Source: Tessaracoccus lacteus (GTDB lineage: Bacteria > Actinomycetota > Actinomycetes > Propionibacteriales > Propionibacteriaceae). Taken from it: 64,000 nucleotides of DNA. A program made the translations under genes and the position numbers. The stretch is taken from NCBI RefSeq assembly GCF_029917005.1, contig NZ_CP123967.1, positions 372,001 through 436,000 of the forward strand. The letters run 5' to 3'. The notes beneath the pieces were generated by a model. The model was given only the letters and a program-made list of their open reading frames with translations. It made no database searches and was not told where the DNA came from. Below, piece after piece: positions 54,041-63,359 of the stretch (position 1 is the stretch's first letter; each line of letters opens with the position of its first letter).

Positions 54041-55546
54041 ATGGGTGGCACGTCTCGCGACCGCAAGGACATCTGGGGAAACGACGTCACTGAGCATTTC
54101 GACGCGAGTGGAAACAAGACGGGCGAGTCTCGCCGGCAGGCGGGTCTGTTTGGCGACTACACGGCGCACTACGACTCCTCAGGGTCGAAGACGGGCGAGT
54201 CGCGTCAGCAGGCGGGTCTGTTTGGCGACTACACGGCGCACTACGACTCCTCAGGGTCGAAGACGGGCGAGTCGCGCCGGCAGGCGGGTCTGTTTGGCGA
54301 CTACACGGCGCACTACGACTCCTCAGGATCGAAGACAGGCGAGACACGCGATCGAAGCGGTCTGTTTGGTGACTATCAGGCCCATGAAGGACGCTGGCAG
54401 CCGATCGGGGGTCTCGAGCCCGGACACCCTTCAGCCTTCTCCGGCGGCTTTGCTTCGGATGTCGGCTACTCCGGCTACTCCGGCTACTCCGGCGGTGCGG
54501 GAAGGATCCACGAGCCGGGCCCGATCGACTCCTTTGTGGCGCTGCTGACTTATGGGATGGGCGGTTCGGCCGTTTTCCTCGTTCTTGCGGTGATCTACAG
54601 CGTCGCCAGCATCTGGCTACCCATTCCCGACGGGAACGTCGTTGGTCCCTGGATCCTGATCGTGGGAGGTGGGTTGGGGTGGGCTGTCGGCTTGGGCGCG
54701 GCGGTCTGGAGTGCCGTCACGAGCGCTAAGCCCTCCTCAGCAGCAGGCGGCGTCGTGACGATGGTTGTCGGACTTGCCGCGAGTGCTGTGGCGGGCCTCG
54801 TCCCAGCGGCCATCGTGGCTGTGGCGGTGGTCGGCGGCCGTTTCTACGAGCGAAGGCAATTCAACCCGGCCATGCAGTACCCGTTCATCGTCACGTTGGA
54901 GTCGACAGTGGTGCTTACCGCGGTACTCCTCAGCCTCGGCCTGATATCCGGGGTGGCCAAGGGGGCGCTCAAGTACAGAGGTACAGCTGCGCCGCGGGCA
55001 GCCGGGCGCCGGCTCGCAGCCGGGCTGCTCGCTACGGCAGCCGGTGTGTTGTTGGGTGCCGCCCTCAACGGCGTTCTTGCACTGCTGTGGCCCGGTGCGC
55101 TGCTACTCATGGCCCTGGCGGTGAGCCCGGCGCCCGCGGCGAAGCGCGTGCTCTGGGGGATGGTTGCGATGGCCGCGCTGGCGGTGCATCCTGCGTCGGG
55201 GCGGCTGGACTGGCTGCCTGCGCAGGCAGAGGGTCTCCTGATGGATCTGCGGCACCTGCTGCTTGGCAACAACCTGGTGTTGGCCGCCAGTATCGGCGTT
55301 CTGGTGGCGATGCTACTCGGAGCCATCCTGACCGGGGTCGACGCACCTCGCTCGGCGGGGGCCTTGATGGGTGTGGCCGGTGTTCTTCCGCCGGTCCTGA
55401 TCCTGTTGAAGACTCTTAACATCGACTCTGACCTGTTCCTGCGCTGGTCTCTGCCCCTGCTCCTCGCGTCGTCTGCGCTCATCGGCGTGTGGTCGTCGCG
55501 CCGACACGCCCGAGGGTCGGTGGAACCGGCTGCCGATCAAGGCTGA
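54041..55546 (+). CDS. Multi-helix membrane protein with an N-terminal tandem FGDY repeat
   Basis: 501 residues; GGGAGGGAGGG lies before the ATG. Residues about 1-117 hold four units of a 24-residue repeat, GES-R/QxAGLFGDYTAHYDSSGSKT, encoded by 72-base units starting near 54119, 54191, 54263 and 54335; three are nearly identical in DNA. A short GYSGYSGYSGG stretch comes next, then about ten hydrophobic helices (residues 165-490). There is no signal peptide; the repeats should lie in the cytoplasm. The gene is less GC-rich than its neighbours and follows tRNA-Gly, which hints at transfer. I do not recognise a family; the repeat recalls YD-type or MORN-like antiparallel repeats. Confidence 0.7.
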   Translation: MGGTSRDRKDIWGNDVTEHFDASGNKTGESRRQAGLFGDYTAHYDSSGSKTGESRQQAGLFGDYTAHYDSSGSKTGESRRQAGLFGDYTAHYDSSGSKTGETRDRSGLFGDYQAHEGRWQPIGGLEPGHPSAFSGGFASDVGYSGYSGYSGGAGRIHEPGPIDSFVALLTYGMGGSAVFLVLAVIYSVASIWLPIPDGNVVGPWILIVGGGLGWAVGLGAAVWSAVTSAKPSSAAGGVVTMVVGLAASAVAGLVPAAIVAVAVVGGRFYERRQFNPAMQYPFIVTLESTVVLTAVLLSLGLISGVAKGALKYRGTAAPRAAGRRLAAGLLATAAGVLLGAALNGVLALLWPGALLLMALAVSPAPAAKRVLWGMVAMAALAVHPASGRLDWLPAQAEGLLMDLRHLLLGNNLVLAASIGVLVAMLLGAILTGVDAPRSAGALMGVAGVLPPVLILLKTLNIDSDLFLRWSLPLLLASSALIGVWSSRRHARGSVEPAADQG

Positions 55547-56610
55547 GGGTTGATCGGCAGCACCGACTGGCCCTCCACCAGGCTTCCCCGGATCCAGACC
55601 TGCTCTGTTGCGTGGCCCGGTTGGGTCATCGCCTTGAGCATCACGCGCGCGGTCGCCTCGGCGATCTCGGCCAGCGGCTGCTGCATCGTCGTTAGCTTGG
55701 GCGACCAGTAGCGGGCGAGATCCAGCCCGTCGTAGCCGACGAGCGAGCAGTCCTCCGGGACCCGGAGGCCGGCCTCGCGCAGGGCGCCCGCCGCACCGAT
55801 GGCGACCTCGTCGCACACCGCCACGAGAGCGGTGAAGTCGATCATGCCCTCCATCAGGCGGGTGGCGAGCGAGTCGAAGCCGTTCTCCAGCGTGTACAGC
55901 CGCTCGGGGACGGCCGCGCGGATGATGAGGCCCGGATCCTGCGGGATGCCTGCGTCGGCGAGCGCGTTGCGGTAGCCCGCGAGACGCTGCGCCCACGCGT
56001 GACCCGCGTCGTTCTCCGGACCCGCGCCGACGAAGGCGATCCGACGGTGCCCGCGTTCGATCAGGTATCGCGTCAGGTCGGCGGCGCCGCGCTGGTCATC
56101 CGCGGACACGAACGAGTGCATCGCGCCCGAACTGGAGTAGTCCGACGTCGTGCAGAACACCATCGGCACGTCGATCCGGGCGAGTCGACGGCTCAGCGTC
56201 ACCGACGCCTCCCTGTCGCGGTTGCCGTAGCGGCCGAGGAACACGACGCCCCGGTAGCGCTCCGCGCGCACCACACGCTCGATCGTCGAGGCCTCGGCCT
56301 CGCTGTCGACGACGTGGGTGAGGTTGGTGGTGAACCCTGCCTTCGCGAACGCCGTCTCCAGCAGCTGGAGGACGGAGATCAGGAGCCTGCCGGTCTCACC
56401 CTGGATGACCACGAGTACCGAGTTGGTCTCGGAGAGCTTCAGTGTCCGGGCACTGGAGCTCGGCACGTAGCCATGCTTCTCCGCGGCAGCCCGGATCCGT
56501 TCCTTGGTCTCCGGGCTGACGTCCTCACGGTCGTTCATGGCCCGGGAGACCGTCGAGACGGCGACGCCGCAGAGCGTGGCGAGCTCGCGGATCGTCACAC
56601 CTCCACTCAC
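55537..56610 (-). CDS. LacI-family regulator of the maltose locus
   Basis: 357 residues. N-terminal LacI helix-turn-helix (TIRELATLCGVAVSTVSRAM), hinge (SSSARTLKLSETNSV) and a periplasmic-binding-like sugar domain (FVGAGPENDAGHAWAQRLAG, SLVGYDGLDLARYW). It lies last in the ABC-transporter operon, 7 bases after the second permease. Candidate operators GGAAACGATTCC (59814) and GGATACGTTTCC (60591) fit this family. The sugar effector is probably maltose or a product of it (inference). Its 3' end overlaps the convergent repeat-protein gene by ten bases. Confidence 0.9.
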   Translation of the reverse strand: MSGGVTIRELATLCGVAVSTVSRAMNDREDVSPETKERIRAAAEKHGYVPSSSARTLKLSETNSVLVVIQGETGRLLISVLQLLETAFAKAGFTTNLTHVVDSEAEASTIERVVRAERYRGVVFLGRYGNRDREASVTLSRRLARIDVPMVFCTTSDYSSSGAMHSFVSADDQRGAADLTRYLIERGHRRIAFVGAGPENDAGHAWAQRLAGYRNALADAGIPQDPGLIIRAAVPERLYTLENGFDSLATRLMEGMIDFTALVAVCDEVAIGAAGALREAGLRVPEDCSLVGYDGLDLARYWSPKLTTMQQPLAEIAEATARVMLKAMTQPGHATEQVWIRGSLVEGQSVLPINPQP

Positions 56611-56617
56611 TGGCGGA

Positions 56618-57451
56618 TCACCCCTTCACGGCCCCTGCGACGACGCCCTTGATGATGTGCTTCTGGCTGAACAGGTAGAAGATGATCACGGGGATCATCG
56701 CCAGGACGAGGACGCCCATCATCGCGCCCATGTCCACGGTTCCGTACCCGCCCTTGAGGTACTGGACGGCGATCGGCACCGTCTTGTACTTGCGCATGTC
56801 CAGGGTCAGGTAGGGCAGCAGGTAGTCGTTCCACAGCCACATGACCTCGAGGATCGCGACCGTGATGACGGCCGGCTTCATGATCGGCAGCACGACGAGG
56901 AAGAAGGTGCGCACGGGGCCGCAGCCGTCGATCGTCGCCGCCTCCTCGATCTCGGTCGGGATGCCCTTCACGAAGCCCGTGAAGATGAACACCGCGAGTC
57001 CCGCGCCGAAGCCCAGGTACACGATCCACAGGCCGAACGGGTTGCCGAGGCCGAGGTAGTCGGTCAGCCAGGACAGCGTGAACATGACCATCTGGAACGG
57101 GACCACCAGGTTGAACAGGAACACGATGTACAGCGACTTGGCGAACCTGTTGTCGGTCCGCACGATCCACCATGCGGTCATCGACGTGCAGAGCAGGATC
57201 AGGAAGGCAGATCCGATCGTGATGACCAGCGACCAGCCGAATGACGACAGGAAGTCCGTCTTCGCGATGCCGGTGATGTAGTTCTCGAGCCCGACGAAGG
57301 TCTCCGCGTTGGGCAGGGCGAACGGCTCCGAGGAGACGAAGACCTTGCCCTTGAAGGAGTTGATCAGCACGAGCAGGATCGGGAACAGGTAAGCGACCGC
57401 GACGATCGCGAAGAGAACCGTCCAGAGCTTGGGGTGTCTCGGGTCTCGCAT
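56618..57451 (-). CDS. Carbohydrate ABC transporter permease, MalG type
   Basis: 277 residues, six membrane helices, with the EAA loop EEAATIDGCGPVRTFFLVVLP that contacts the ATPase. It forms the channel with the MalF-type permease directly upstream; only one base lies between the two. No ATPase gene is in the locus, so a shared MsiK-like ATPase elsewhere probably powers it, as is common in actinobacteria. Confidence 0.92.
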   Translation of the reverse strand: MRDPRHPKLWTVLFAIVAVAYLFPILLVLINSFKGKVFVSSEPFALPNAETFVGLENYITGIAKTDFLSSFGWSLVITIGSAFLILLCTSMTAWWIVRTDNRFAKSLYIVFLFNLVVPFQMVMFTLSWLTDYLGLGNPFGLWIVYLGFGAGLAVFIFTGFVKGIPTEIEEAATIDGCGPVRTFFLVVLPIMKPAVITVAILEVMWLWNDYLLPYLTLDMRKYKTVPIAVQYLKGGYGTVDMGAMMGVLVLAMIPVIIFYLFSQKHIIKGVVAGAVKG

Positions 57452-57452
57452 G

Positions 57453-58289
57453 TCACGCCTCCTTCGAGCGGGCGAAGCGGTTCTGCAGCAGCGAGATCGC
57501 GGCGACGATGATGAGGAAGATGACGGCCTTGGCCTGGCCGACTCCCTCGAAGCCCGTGCGGCCGTAGAACGTGTTGTAGATGTTGAGGGCCAGCAGCTCC
57601 GACTGCCGCGACGGAGCCCCGTTGGTCAGCGCGAGGTTCTGGTCGAAGAGCTTGAAGCCGTTGGTGATCGTCAGGAAAGTGCACACCGTGATCGACGGCA
57701 TGACCAGCGGGATGATCACGCTGCGCAGGGTCTGGCGCGGCGTCGCGCCGTCGACCTCCGCCGACTCGATCAGCTCGCCCGGGATGGACTGCAGGCCGGC
57801 GATGTAGATGACCATCATGTAGCCGATCTGCTGCCAGCACACCAGGATCACGAGGCCCCAGAAGCCGTAGGTCGCCGAGTAGGTGATCGAGCGGGCCCAG
57901 TGCCCGAGGATGCCGTTGAGGAGCAGCAGCCACACGTAGCCGAGCACGATGCCGCCGATGAGGTTCGGCATGAAGAACACGGAGCGGTAGAGGTTCGAGC
58001 CCTTGAACTTCTTCACGAGCATGTACGCGACGGCGAAGGCGACCACGTTGATGATGACGGTCGTGACCAGCGCGAATGCCGCGGTGTACCAGAGGGAGTG
58101 CAGGAACGTGTCGTCACTGAGCAGCCGCGCGTAGTTGTCGAGGCCGACCCACCGGCTCTTCGTGACGGTCGTGAACTTCGTGAAGGACAGGTAGACGCCA
58201 AGCGCGAACGGCGCGACGAACCCGATGATGAAGGCGGCGATGGTCGGCCCGGTGAACAGCCACCACCAGCGCTTGAGGGATCTGTACAT
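57453..58289 (-). CDS. Carbohydrate ABC transporter permease, MalF type
   Basis: 278 residues, six membrane helices, EAA loop ESAEVDGATPRQTLRSVIIP. The N-terminus (MYRSLKRWWWLFTGPTIAAF) is typical of the sugar-permease partner of MalG-type proteins. It stands between the binding-protein gene and the MalG-type gene; a strong hairpin lies between it and the binding-protein gene. Confidence 0.92.
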   Translation of the reverse strand: MYRSLKRWWWLFTGPTIAAFIIGFVAPFALGVYLSFTKFTTVTKSRWVGLDNYARLLSDDTFLHSLWYTAAFALVTTVIINVVAFAVAYMLVKKFKGSNLYRSVFFMPNLIGGIVLGYVWLLLLNGILGHWARSITYSATYGFWGLVILVCWQQIGYMMVIYIAGLQSIPGELIESAEVDGATPRQTLRSVIIPLVMPSITVCTFLTITNGFKLFDQNLALTNGAPSRQSELLALNIYNTFYGRTGFEGVGQAKAVIFLIIVAAISLLQNRFARSKEA

Positions 58290-58307
58290 ATTACTTCTCC
58301 TACGCGC

Positions 58308-58345
58308 GACGGTGCGGGCGCACTGTGAAGTGCGCCCGCACCGTC
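58308..58345 (-). promoter_or_regulatory. Intercistronic hairpin between the binding-protein and permease genes
   Basis: A perfect 17-base stem (58308-58324 with 58329-58345) with tetraloop GTGA, about 55 bases after the binding-protein stop. Such hairpins commonly stabilise the upstream message or end part of transcription, giving more binding protein than permease. Confidence 0.75.
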
Positions 58346-58400
58346 ACACCGTTTCAGTTTGGGTCAGGGGCTCCGTCTCTCCGGCGGAGTCCCGTGGGGG

Positions 58401-59747
58401 TCAGCCCTGGTTGGAGAGCTCGACCTCGGTGGCCCAGTTGTCGACGAAGGCTGCCCGGACGGCGTCCCAGTCGCCGGTGCCCTGTGCGTAGGCCAGCATC
58501 GCCTGACCCAGCGTGTTCTTCCACTCCTCGGAAGGCATGGTGGTGAAGTTCCACGTCACGGCCGTCTTGCCGGCAGCGGTGTAGGCGGCGTCGGCCTGGA
58601 CCAGCGGGTTGCTGGACTCGTAGTCGGCGAACGTCTTGAAGGGGGTCACGAAGCCCATGGTGTTGGTCAGGGTGTCGCGGCCGGTGTCGGAGGTGATGAC
58701 CCAGTTGAGGAAGTCCTTGGTGGCCTTCTGGTCGGCCTCGGATGCCTCGGAGTTGACGACCCAGTAGTTCTCGGAACCCGTGGTCAGGCCCTGGTTCTCC
58801 TCGCCGTCGGCGCCGATGTAGATCGGCAGCATGCCCATGTCGGCGTCGTCGACCTTCTGGTCCTTGATGTCGTTGTAGGCCCAGGTGCCGTTCTGGTAGA
58901 AGACGGCCTGACCGAGGGCGAACTCGGAGTTGGCGTCATCGATCGTCTTGCCCGACAGCAGCGAGGGCTCCGTGGTGGAGTTGTTGATGTACAGGTCGAA
59001 GATGTTCTTGAAGCCGTCGAGGTAGGTGCCCTTGATGGATGCGGGCTGCCCGACGATGCCGTCCGCCTTGTACTCGTAGTACAGCGGGATGTTGGCGAGG
59101 TGGGTCTTGAAGCGCCAGTCGGACGAGGAATCGAAGCCGGCGGAGGTGAAGGCACCGTCGATGCCGAGGTCGTCCTTCTTGGCCTGGATGTCCTCGACGA
59201 CGGACTTCAGCGTGTCGAAGCTGGTGATCTCGTCGACGGAGGTGACCTTGGCGCCGTCGGTTTTGATGTAATCCTCGAGGATCGCCTTGTTGTAGATGAT
59301 GCCGTAGGTCTCCATGACGTACGGGATGGCGACGGGGTTGCCGTCGTCGTTGGTCAGGGCGATCGACTGGTCGTTGAGCTGCGCGTAGATCTCGGTGTCG
59401 CTGAGGTCGGCGGCGTAGTCCTTCCAGGTCTGCAGTCCGACGGGGCCATTGACCTGGAACAGGGTCGGGGCCTCGGACTTGGCCATCTCGGACTTCAGCG
59501 TGGTCTCGTAGGTGCCGGACGCCGCGGTCTGGACGTCGACCTGGACGCCGGTCTCCTCGGTGTACTGCTTGGCCAGAGCCACCCAGTCGTCGGCCTGCTC
59601 GGGCTTGAAGTTCAGGTAGTAGACCTTGCCGGTCGCGTCGGTCGCGTCATCGCTGTCGTCGGTGGTACCGCTGCAGGCGGTCACACCGAAGAGCAGGGCA
59701 CCTGCCATGAGGCCGGCCGCGAGCTTCGCTGTCTTGCGTGTTGCCAT
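58401..59747 (-). CDS. Extracellular sugar-binding lipoprotein (MalE-like)
   Basis: 448 residues. A lipoprotein signal peptide (KLAAGLMAGALLFGVTACSG) puts the lipid-modified Cys at about residue 25. The SBP family 1 fold follows (LNFKPEQADDWVALAKQYTE, AVFYQNGTWAYNDIKDQKV, SENYWVVNSEASEADQKATK). It captures a sugar, probably maltose or malto-oligosaccharide given the GH65 phosphorylase nearby. A LacI-type operator lies 67 bases upstream of the start. Confidence 0.93.
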   Translation of the reverse strand: MATRKTAKLAAGLMAGALLFGVTACSGTTDDSDDATDATGKVYYLNFKPEQADDWVALAKQYTEETGVQVDVQTAASGTYETTLKSEMAKSEAPTLFQVNGPVGLQTWKDYAADLSDTEIYAQLNDQSIALTNDDGNPVAIPYVMETYGIIYNKAILEDYIKTDGAKVTSVDEITSFDTLKSVVEDIQAKKDDLGIDGAFTSAGFDSSSDWRFKTHLANIPLYYEYKADGIVGQPASIKGTYLDGFKNIFDLYINNSTTEPSLLSGKTIDDANSEFALGQAVFYQNGTWAYNDIKDQKVDDADMGMLPIYIGADGEENQGLTTGSENYWVVNSEASEADQKATKDFLNWVITSDTGRDTLTNTMGFVTPFKTFADYESSNPLVQADAAYTAAGKTAVTWNFTTMPSEEWKNTLGQAMLAYAQGTGDWDAVRAAFVDNWATEVELSNQG

Positions 59748-59813
59748 AGTCCTGTTGCCTTCCTTGGAATGAGGACTCTCTGTGTCTCACGTGGTTGTTT
59801 CCGACGATATGCC

Positions 59814-59825
59814 GGAAACGATTCC
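59814..59825. promoter_or_regulatory. Candidate LacI-type operator before the binding-protein gene
   Basis: GGAAACGATTCC, close to the LacI-family consensus with a central CG; part of a larger imperfect repeat, as GTTTCCG lies a few bases away (59797-59803). It falls where the binding-protein promoter should be. Confidence 0.6.
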
Positions 59826-59883
59826 GCTAAGCGTCACAGTACAGAAGGGCAACAGGACCCGCAAGAGTCGGGGTCGAATAAGG

Positions 59884-60504
59884 TCAGGAGGCCCGGTCGA
59901 GCAGAGGGCGGAACGCGCGCTCGATCAGCGGCGCCGAGGCGACCCAGGGGAGCGAGACGCCGAGCAGCAGGAGCACCGGAAAGCCGGCGGGCAGGTAGTA
60001 CGCGGTGGCCACCACCAGGGCGATCATCCCGGCGTGGATCGCGAGCACCCCGAGGGCCAGGGGGAGGTTGCCGATCGCCACGAGCCAGGCGTTCTTCAGA
60101 TGGGCTCCCACCGTGTTGTCGAAGCGGGCGATCAGCGACCACAGGAACGGGAAGCCGAGTAGCAACACGGCGCTGATAAGCGCTTTCAAGACGATGAGCT
60201 CGTCGGCCTGCACGAAGATCCAAGCGGCGAGCAGCACCAGGGCCACGGGTCCGACCACCGCCCAGGCGAGCGACGCGGTCCGGAAGTTGCGTCGGAACGA
60301 GGTCAGGAACATCCGCCAGACGGCGGTGCCCTCACCCTGGGCCATGCGGCGCGAGGTGTCGGCCAGCGCGGTGAGGCTGGCGCCCGCCGTGACCACGGGC
60401 AGCGCGCAGATGCATGCGAGCAGATTCAGGACGATCAGATCGCCGATGGTGCTGACCGCCCGCCACAGGGGGGCGTCGTACTGGAACAGCCGCACGCTGA
60501 TCAC
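59884..60504 (-). CDS. YesL-family (DUF624) membrane protein
   Basis: 206 residues, about five membrane helices. The YesL pattern is visible: [20 protein letters not shown] near the start and [23 protein letters not shown]624 genes commonly sit beside sugar ABC transporters and LacI regulators, as here, but their function is unknown. It precedes the binding-protein gene on the same strand and diverges from the GH65 gene. Confidence 0.85.
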   Translation of the reverse strand: MISVRLFQYDAPLWRAVSTIGDLIVLNLLACICALPVVTAGASLTALADTSRRMAQGEGTAVWRMFLTSFRRNFRTASLAWAVVGPVALVLLAAWIFVQADELIVLKALISAVLLLGFPFLWSLIARFDNTVGAHLKNAWLVAIGNLPLALGVLAIHAGMIALVVATAYYLPAGFPVLLLLGVSLPWVASAPLIERAFRPLLDRAS

Positions 60505-60590
60505 CTCGCTTCCGAAGACAAGACTACGTCGTCGCGCTCAGCTCACCCCGGGGGATGACTCTCAGAGCCCGGGCAGGTTAAGGTGCTCCC

Positions 60591-60602
60591 GGATACGTTT
60601 CC
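60591..60602. promoter_or_regulatory. Candidate LacI-type operator before the GH65 gene
   Basis: GGATACGTTTCC, related to the site at 59814, between the divergent DUF624 and GH65 genes and 63 bases before the GH65 start. One repressor could thus control both directions. Confidence 0.6.
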
Positions 60603-60664
60603 GCCGGAATCAGGGAGGCCATGTGCGCGTTACCGGTTCCGGGGCAGCAGAGAAAGCGACGAGC

Positions 60665-62917
60665 ATGATTGACCGAGTATTCGACGTCGAACCGACGGCC
60701 CTCACGACCCGCGTCCTCCACCGCGACAAGCTCCGGCTGATCGAGTCCCTGACCTCGATCGGCAACGGGCACATGGGCATGCGCGGGAACTTCGAGGAGG
60801 GCTACTCAGGGGATCACCACCTGGGCACCTACCTGGCCGGCGTCTGGTACCCCGACCGCACCCGGGTCGGCTGGTGGAAGAACGGCTACCCGGAGTACTT
60901 CGGCAAGGCCATCAACGCACTGAACTTCGCGGCCGTCGACGTCCTGATCGACGAGGCTCCCGTCGACCTCGCGACCATGGAGCCGGCCGACTTCCGGATC
61001 CGCCTCGACCTCCGCAACGGGCTCCTGACAAGGTCGTTCGAGCTCGCCGCTGCCGGGTCGACGTTCCGGATCAGCTTCGAGAAGTTTCTGTCGGTAGTCG
61101 AGGTCGAGACCTGCTGGCAGCGCGTCGTCGTCGAGTGCCTAACCGGCGGCGCGAACGTCGAGCTGCGGCCCCGGATCGAGCGCGACGTGCACAACCAGGA
61201 CTCCAATTACGGCGAGCAGTTCTGGGAGGAGACCGGGCGCCGCGTCGGCGAGCAGCCGGCACTGTCCACCAGGACGGTCCCGAACTCCTTCGGCGTGCCG
61301 CAGTTCACCGTCACGGCGGTCAGCCGGGTGGCAGCCGACGTGAAGGTCGAGCCGCTCGAGCTCCCCACGTCGGTCGGCGTGAGCGTCGCCTCGGGGCTCG
61401 AGGCCGGGCAGCGGATCGAGATCGTGCGCACCACTGCGGTCCTGACCTCGCGCGACCACGAGGCGGACATGCACGAGGCTGTCGCCGATGCGCTGCTGGA
61501 GCGCCTCTCCGCCGAGAGCTTCGACGAGCATCTGGCCCGCCACACCGCGGCCTGGGAGGCCCGCTGGGCGACCGCGGCCGTCACGGTCGTCGGCGACGAC
61601 GAGGCGCAGCAGGGCATCGCGTTCAACCTGTTCCAGCTGTTCTCGACCTACTACGGACACGACTACCGCCTCAACATCGGCCCCAAGGGTTTCACCGGCG
61701 AGAAGTACGGGGGCGCGACGTACTGGGACACCGAGGCCTACCTGGTGCCGCTGTACCTCGCGGTCGCGGACCCCGAGGTCACCAAGGCGCTGCTCCGCTA
61801 CCGCCACGAGCAGCTGCCCCAGGCGCAGCACAACGCCCGCCAGCAGGGACTGGCCGGCGCGCTGTACCCGATGGTGACCTTCAACGGCATCGAGTGTCAC
61901 AACGAGTGGGAGATCACCTTCGAGGAGATCCACCGCAACGGCGCCATCGCTTTCGCGATCCACAACTACGCCAACTACACCGGAGACCGCAGCTACCTCG
62001 AGGGCGACGGCGCCGACGTGCTGGTGGAGATCAGCCGCTTCTGGGCGGACCGGGTGCACTTCTCGAAGCGTCGCGGCCAGTGGATGCTGCACGGCGTCAC
62101 GGGCCCGAACGAGTACGAGAACAACATCAACAACAACTTCTACACGAACTACCTCGCCGCCTGGACGCTGCGCTCGACCGCGGAACTGGTCGCGGCCGGC
62201 CACGGGCCGGAGGTGTCCCCGGACGAGCTCGCGCGGTGGCGCGAGATCGCCGACGGGATGTACTTCCCGACCGACGACGAGCTCGGTATCTTCGTGCAGC
62301 ACGACACGTTCCTCGACAAGGACCTCACGCCCGTGGCGGAGCTGCGGCCCGAGGACCGTCCGCTGAACCAGAACTGGTCGTGGGACCGGATCCTGCGCTC
62401 CTGCTACATCAAGCAGGCCGACGTGCTTCAGGGCATGTACCTGTTCGAGGACGACTTCACCGTCGAGCAGCTGCGCCGCAACTTCGCGTTCTACGAGCCG
62501 CTCACGGTGCACGAGTCGTCGCTGTCGCCCAGCGTGCACTCGGTCCTCGCCTCGTCGATCGGCGAGCGGGAGAAGGCCGTCGAGCTGTACCAGCGCACGG
62601 CTCGTCTCGACCTCGACAACTACAACGCCGACACCGAGGACGGCCTGCACATCACGTCGATGAGCGGTGCGTGGCTCGCGATCGTGCAGGGCTTCGCCGG
62701 GATGCGCGTGCGCGACGGGCAGCTGTCGTTCGCGCCGTACTGCCCTGACGGCTGGGAGTCGTACTCGTTCAGCCTGGAGTTCCGCGGCCGCACCGTCGGC
62801 CTGACCGTGAGCCCGGGTGAGGCGGCGGTTCAGCTACGGGCCGGGGATCCGCTCACCGTCGCCGTCGCGGGGGAGCCGTACGAGCTGTCGGACCGGATCG
62901 TCGTCCCGCTGTCCTGA
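60665..62917 (+). CDS. Glycoside hydrolase family 65 phosphorylase, maltose phosphorylase type
   Basis: 750 residues, the usual GH65 length. The order is an N-terminal beta-sandwich ([20 protein letters not shown]), a linker, the (alpha/alpha)6 barrel with [15 protein letters not shown] and [19 protein letters not shown] (general acid Glu), and a C-terminal beta-sheet. That last motif is the form seen in maltose phosphorylases; trehalose and kojibiose phosphorylases usually have a GPDE(Y/F)HE form. It splits maltose with phosphate to glucose and beta-glucose-1-phosphate in the cytoplasm. A beta-phosphoglucomutase is not next to it. It shares a control region with the transporter operon. Confidence 0.9.
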   Translation: MIDRVFDVEPTALTTRVLHRDKLRLIESLTSIGNGHMGMRGNFEEGYSGDHHLGTYLAGVWYPDRTRVGWWKNGYPEYFGKAINALNFAAVDVLIDEAPVDLATMEPADFRIRLDLRNGLLTRSFELAAAGSTFRISFEKFLSVVEVETCWQRVVVECLTGGANVELRPRIERDVHNQDSNYGEQFWEETGRRVGEQPALSTRTVPNSFGVPQFTVTAVSRVAADVKVEPLELPTSVGVSVASGLEAGQRIEIVRTTAVLTSRDHEADMHEAVADALLERLSAESFDEHLARHTAAWEARWATAAVTVVGDDEAQQGIAFNLFQLFSTYYGHDYRLNIGPKGFTGEKYGGATYWDTEAYLVPLYLAVADPEVTKALLRYRHEQLPQAQHNARQQGLAGALYPMVTFNGIECHNEWEITFEEIHRNGAIAFAIHNYANYTGDRSYLEGDGADVLVEISRFWADRVHFSKRRGQWMLHGVTGPNEYENNINNNFYTNYLAAWTLRSTAELVAAGHGPEVSPDELARWREIADGMYFPTDDELGIFVQHDTFLDKDLTPVAELRPEDRPLNQNWSWDRILRSCYIKQADVLQGMYLFEDDFTVEQLRRNFAFYEPLTVHESSLSPSVHSVLASSIGEREKAVELYQRTARLDLDNYNADTEDGLHITSMSGAWLAIVQGFAGMRVRDGQLSFAPYCPDGWESYSFSLEFRGRTVGLTVSPGEAAVQLRAGDPLTVAVAGEPYELSDRIVVPLS

Positions 62918-63130
62918 GCCGGAGTCGCGGTCGAGCGCCGCTCGCTGGTGGCCTGAATCGCTACATCGCGCCGGGCAGCCTGATCCAGACAGTCACGCCA
63001 ACCCCGTCGCCTCGTCAAGCTGTAGTCAGCCTGACGAGGCGATGACAGTCTTCGCCGCACCCCAGCCGCCCACTTCCGGCCCAGGTGTACGACTGCGCCT
63101 CCGCACCGGAACAATCGCCCCCGGCTCCTC

Positions 63131-63274
63131 CCCGAAAACCGTTCAGTGGTCGATTCTGGTTGGTCCTGTGCAGAGAATCGCTCGATGCCTCGACGGGCTC
63201 TGGCCCTCCTCATGGAGCATTGGGCGGTTCTCGTCACCACACCGGGGAGAATCGACCACTGAACGATTTTCGGG
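63131..63274. repeat. Group B intergenic element, copy 2
   Basis: Terminal inverted repeats of 27 bases (63131-63157, starting CCCGAAAACCGTTCAGTGGT, and 63248-63274) that differ at one position. They enclose 90 bases with an AGAGAATCGC motif near the left arm, as in copy 1. The element lies between converging genes. No clear target duplication flanks it. The rest of the 62918-63359 gap shows nothing I can name. Confidence 0.72.
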
Positions 63275-63359
63275 ATTGGGCCAGCGGTCAGGTGGGACCG
63301 AGATGACTGGGCGAGGCGCGGCCGCGAGGGCGAGTCGACGGCGAGGGCGAGTCGACGGG

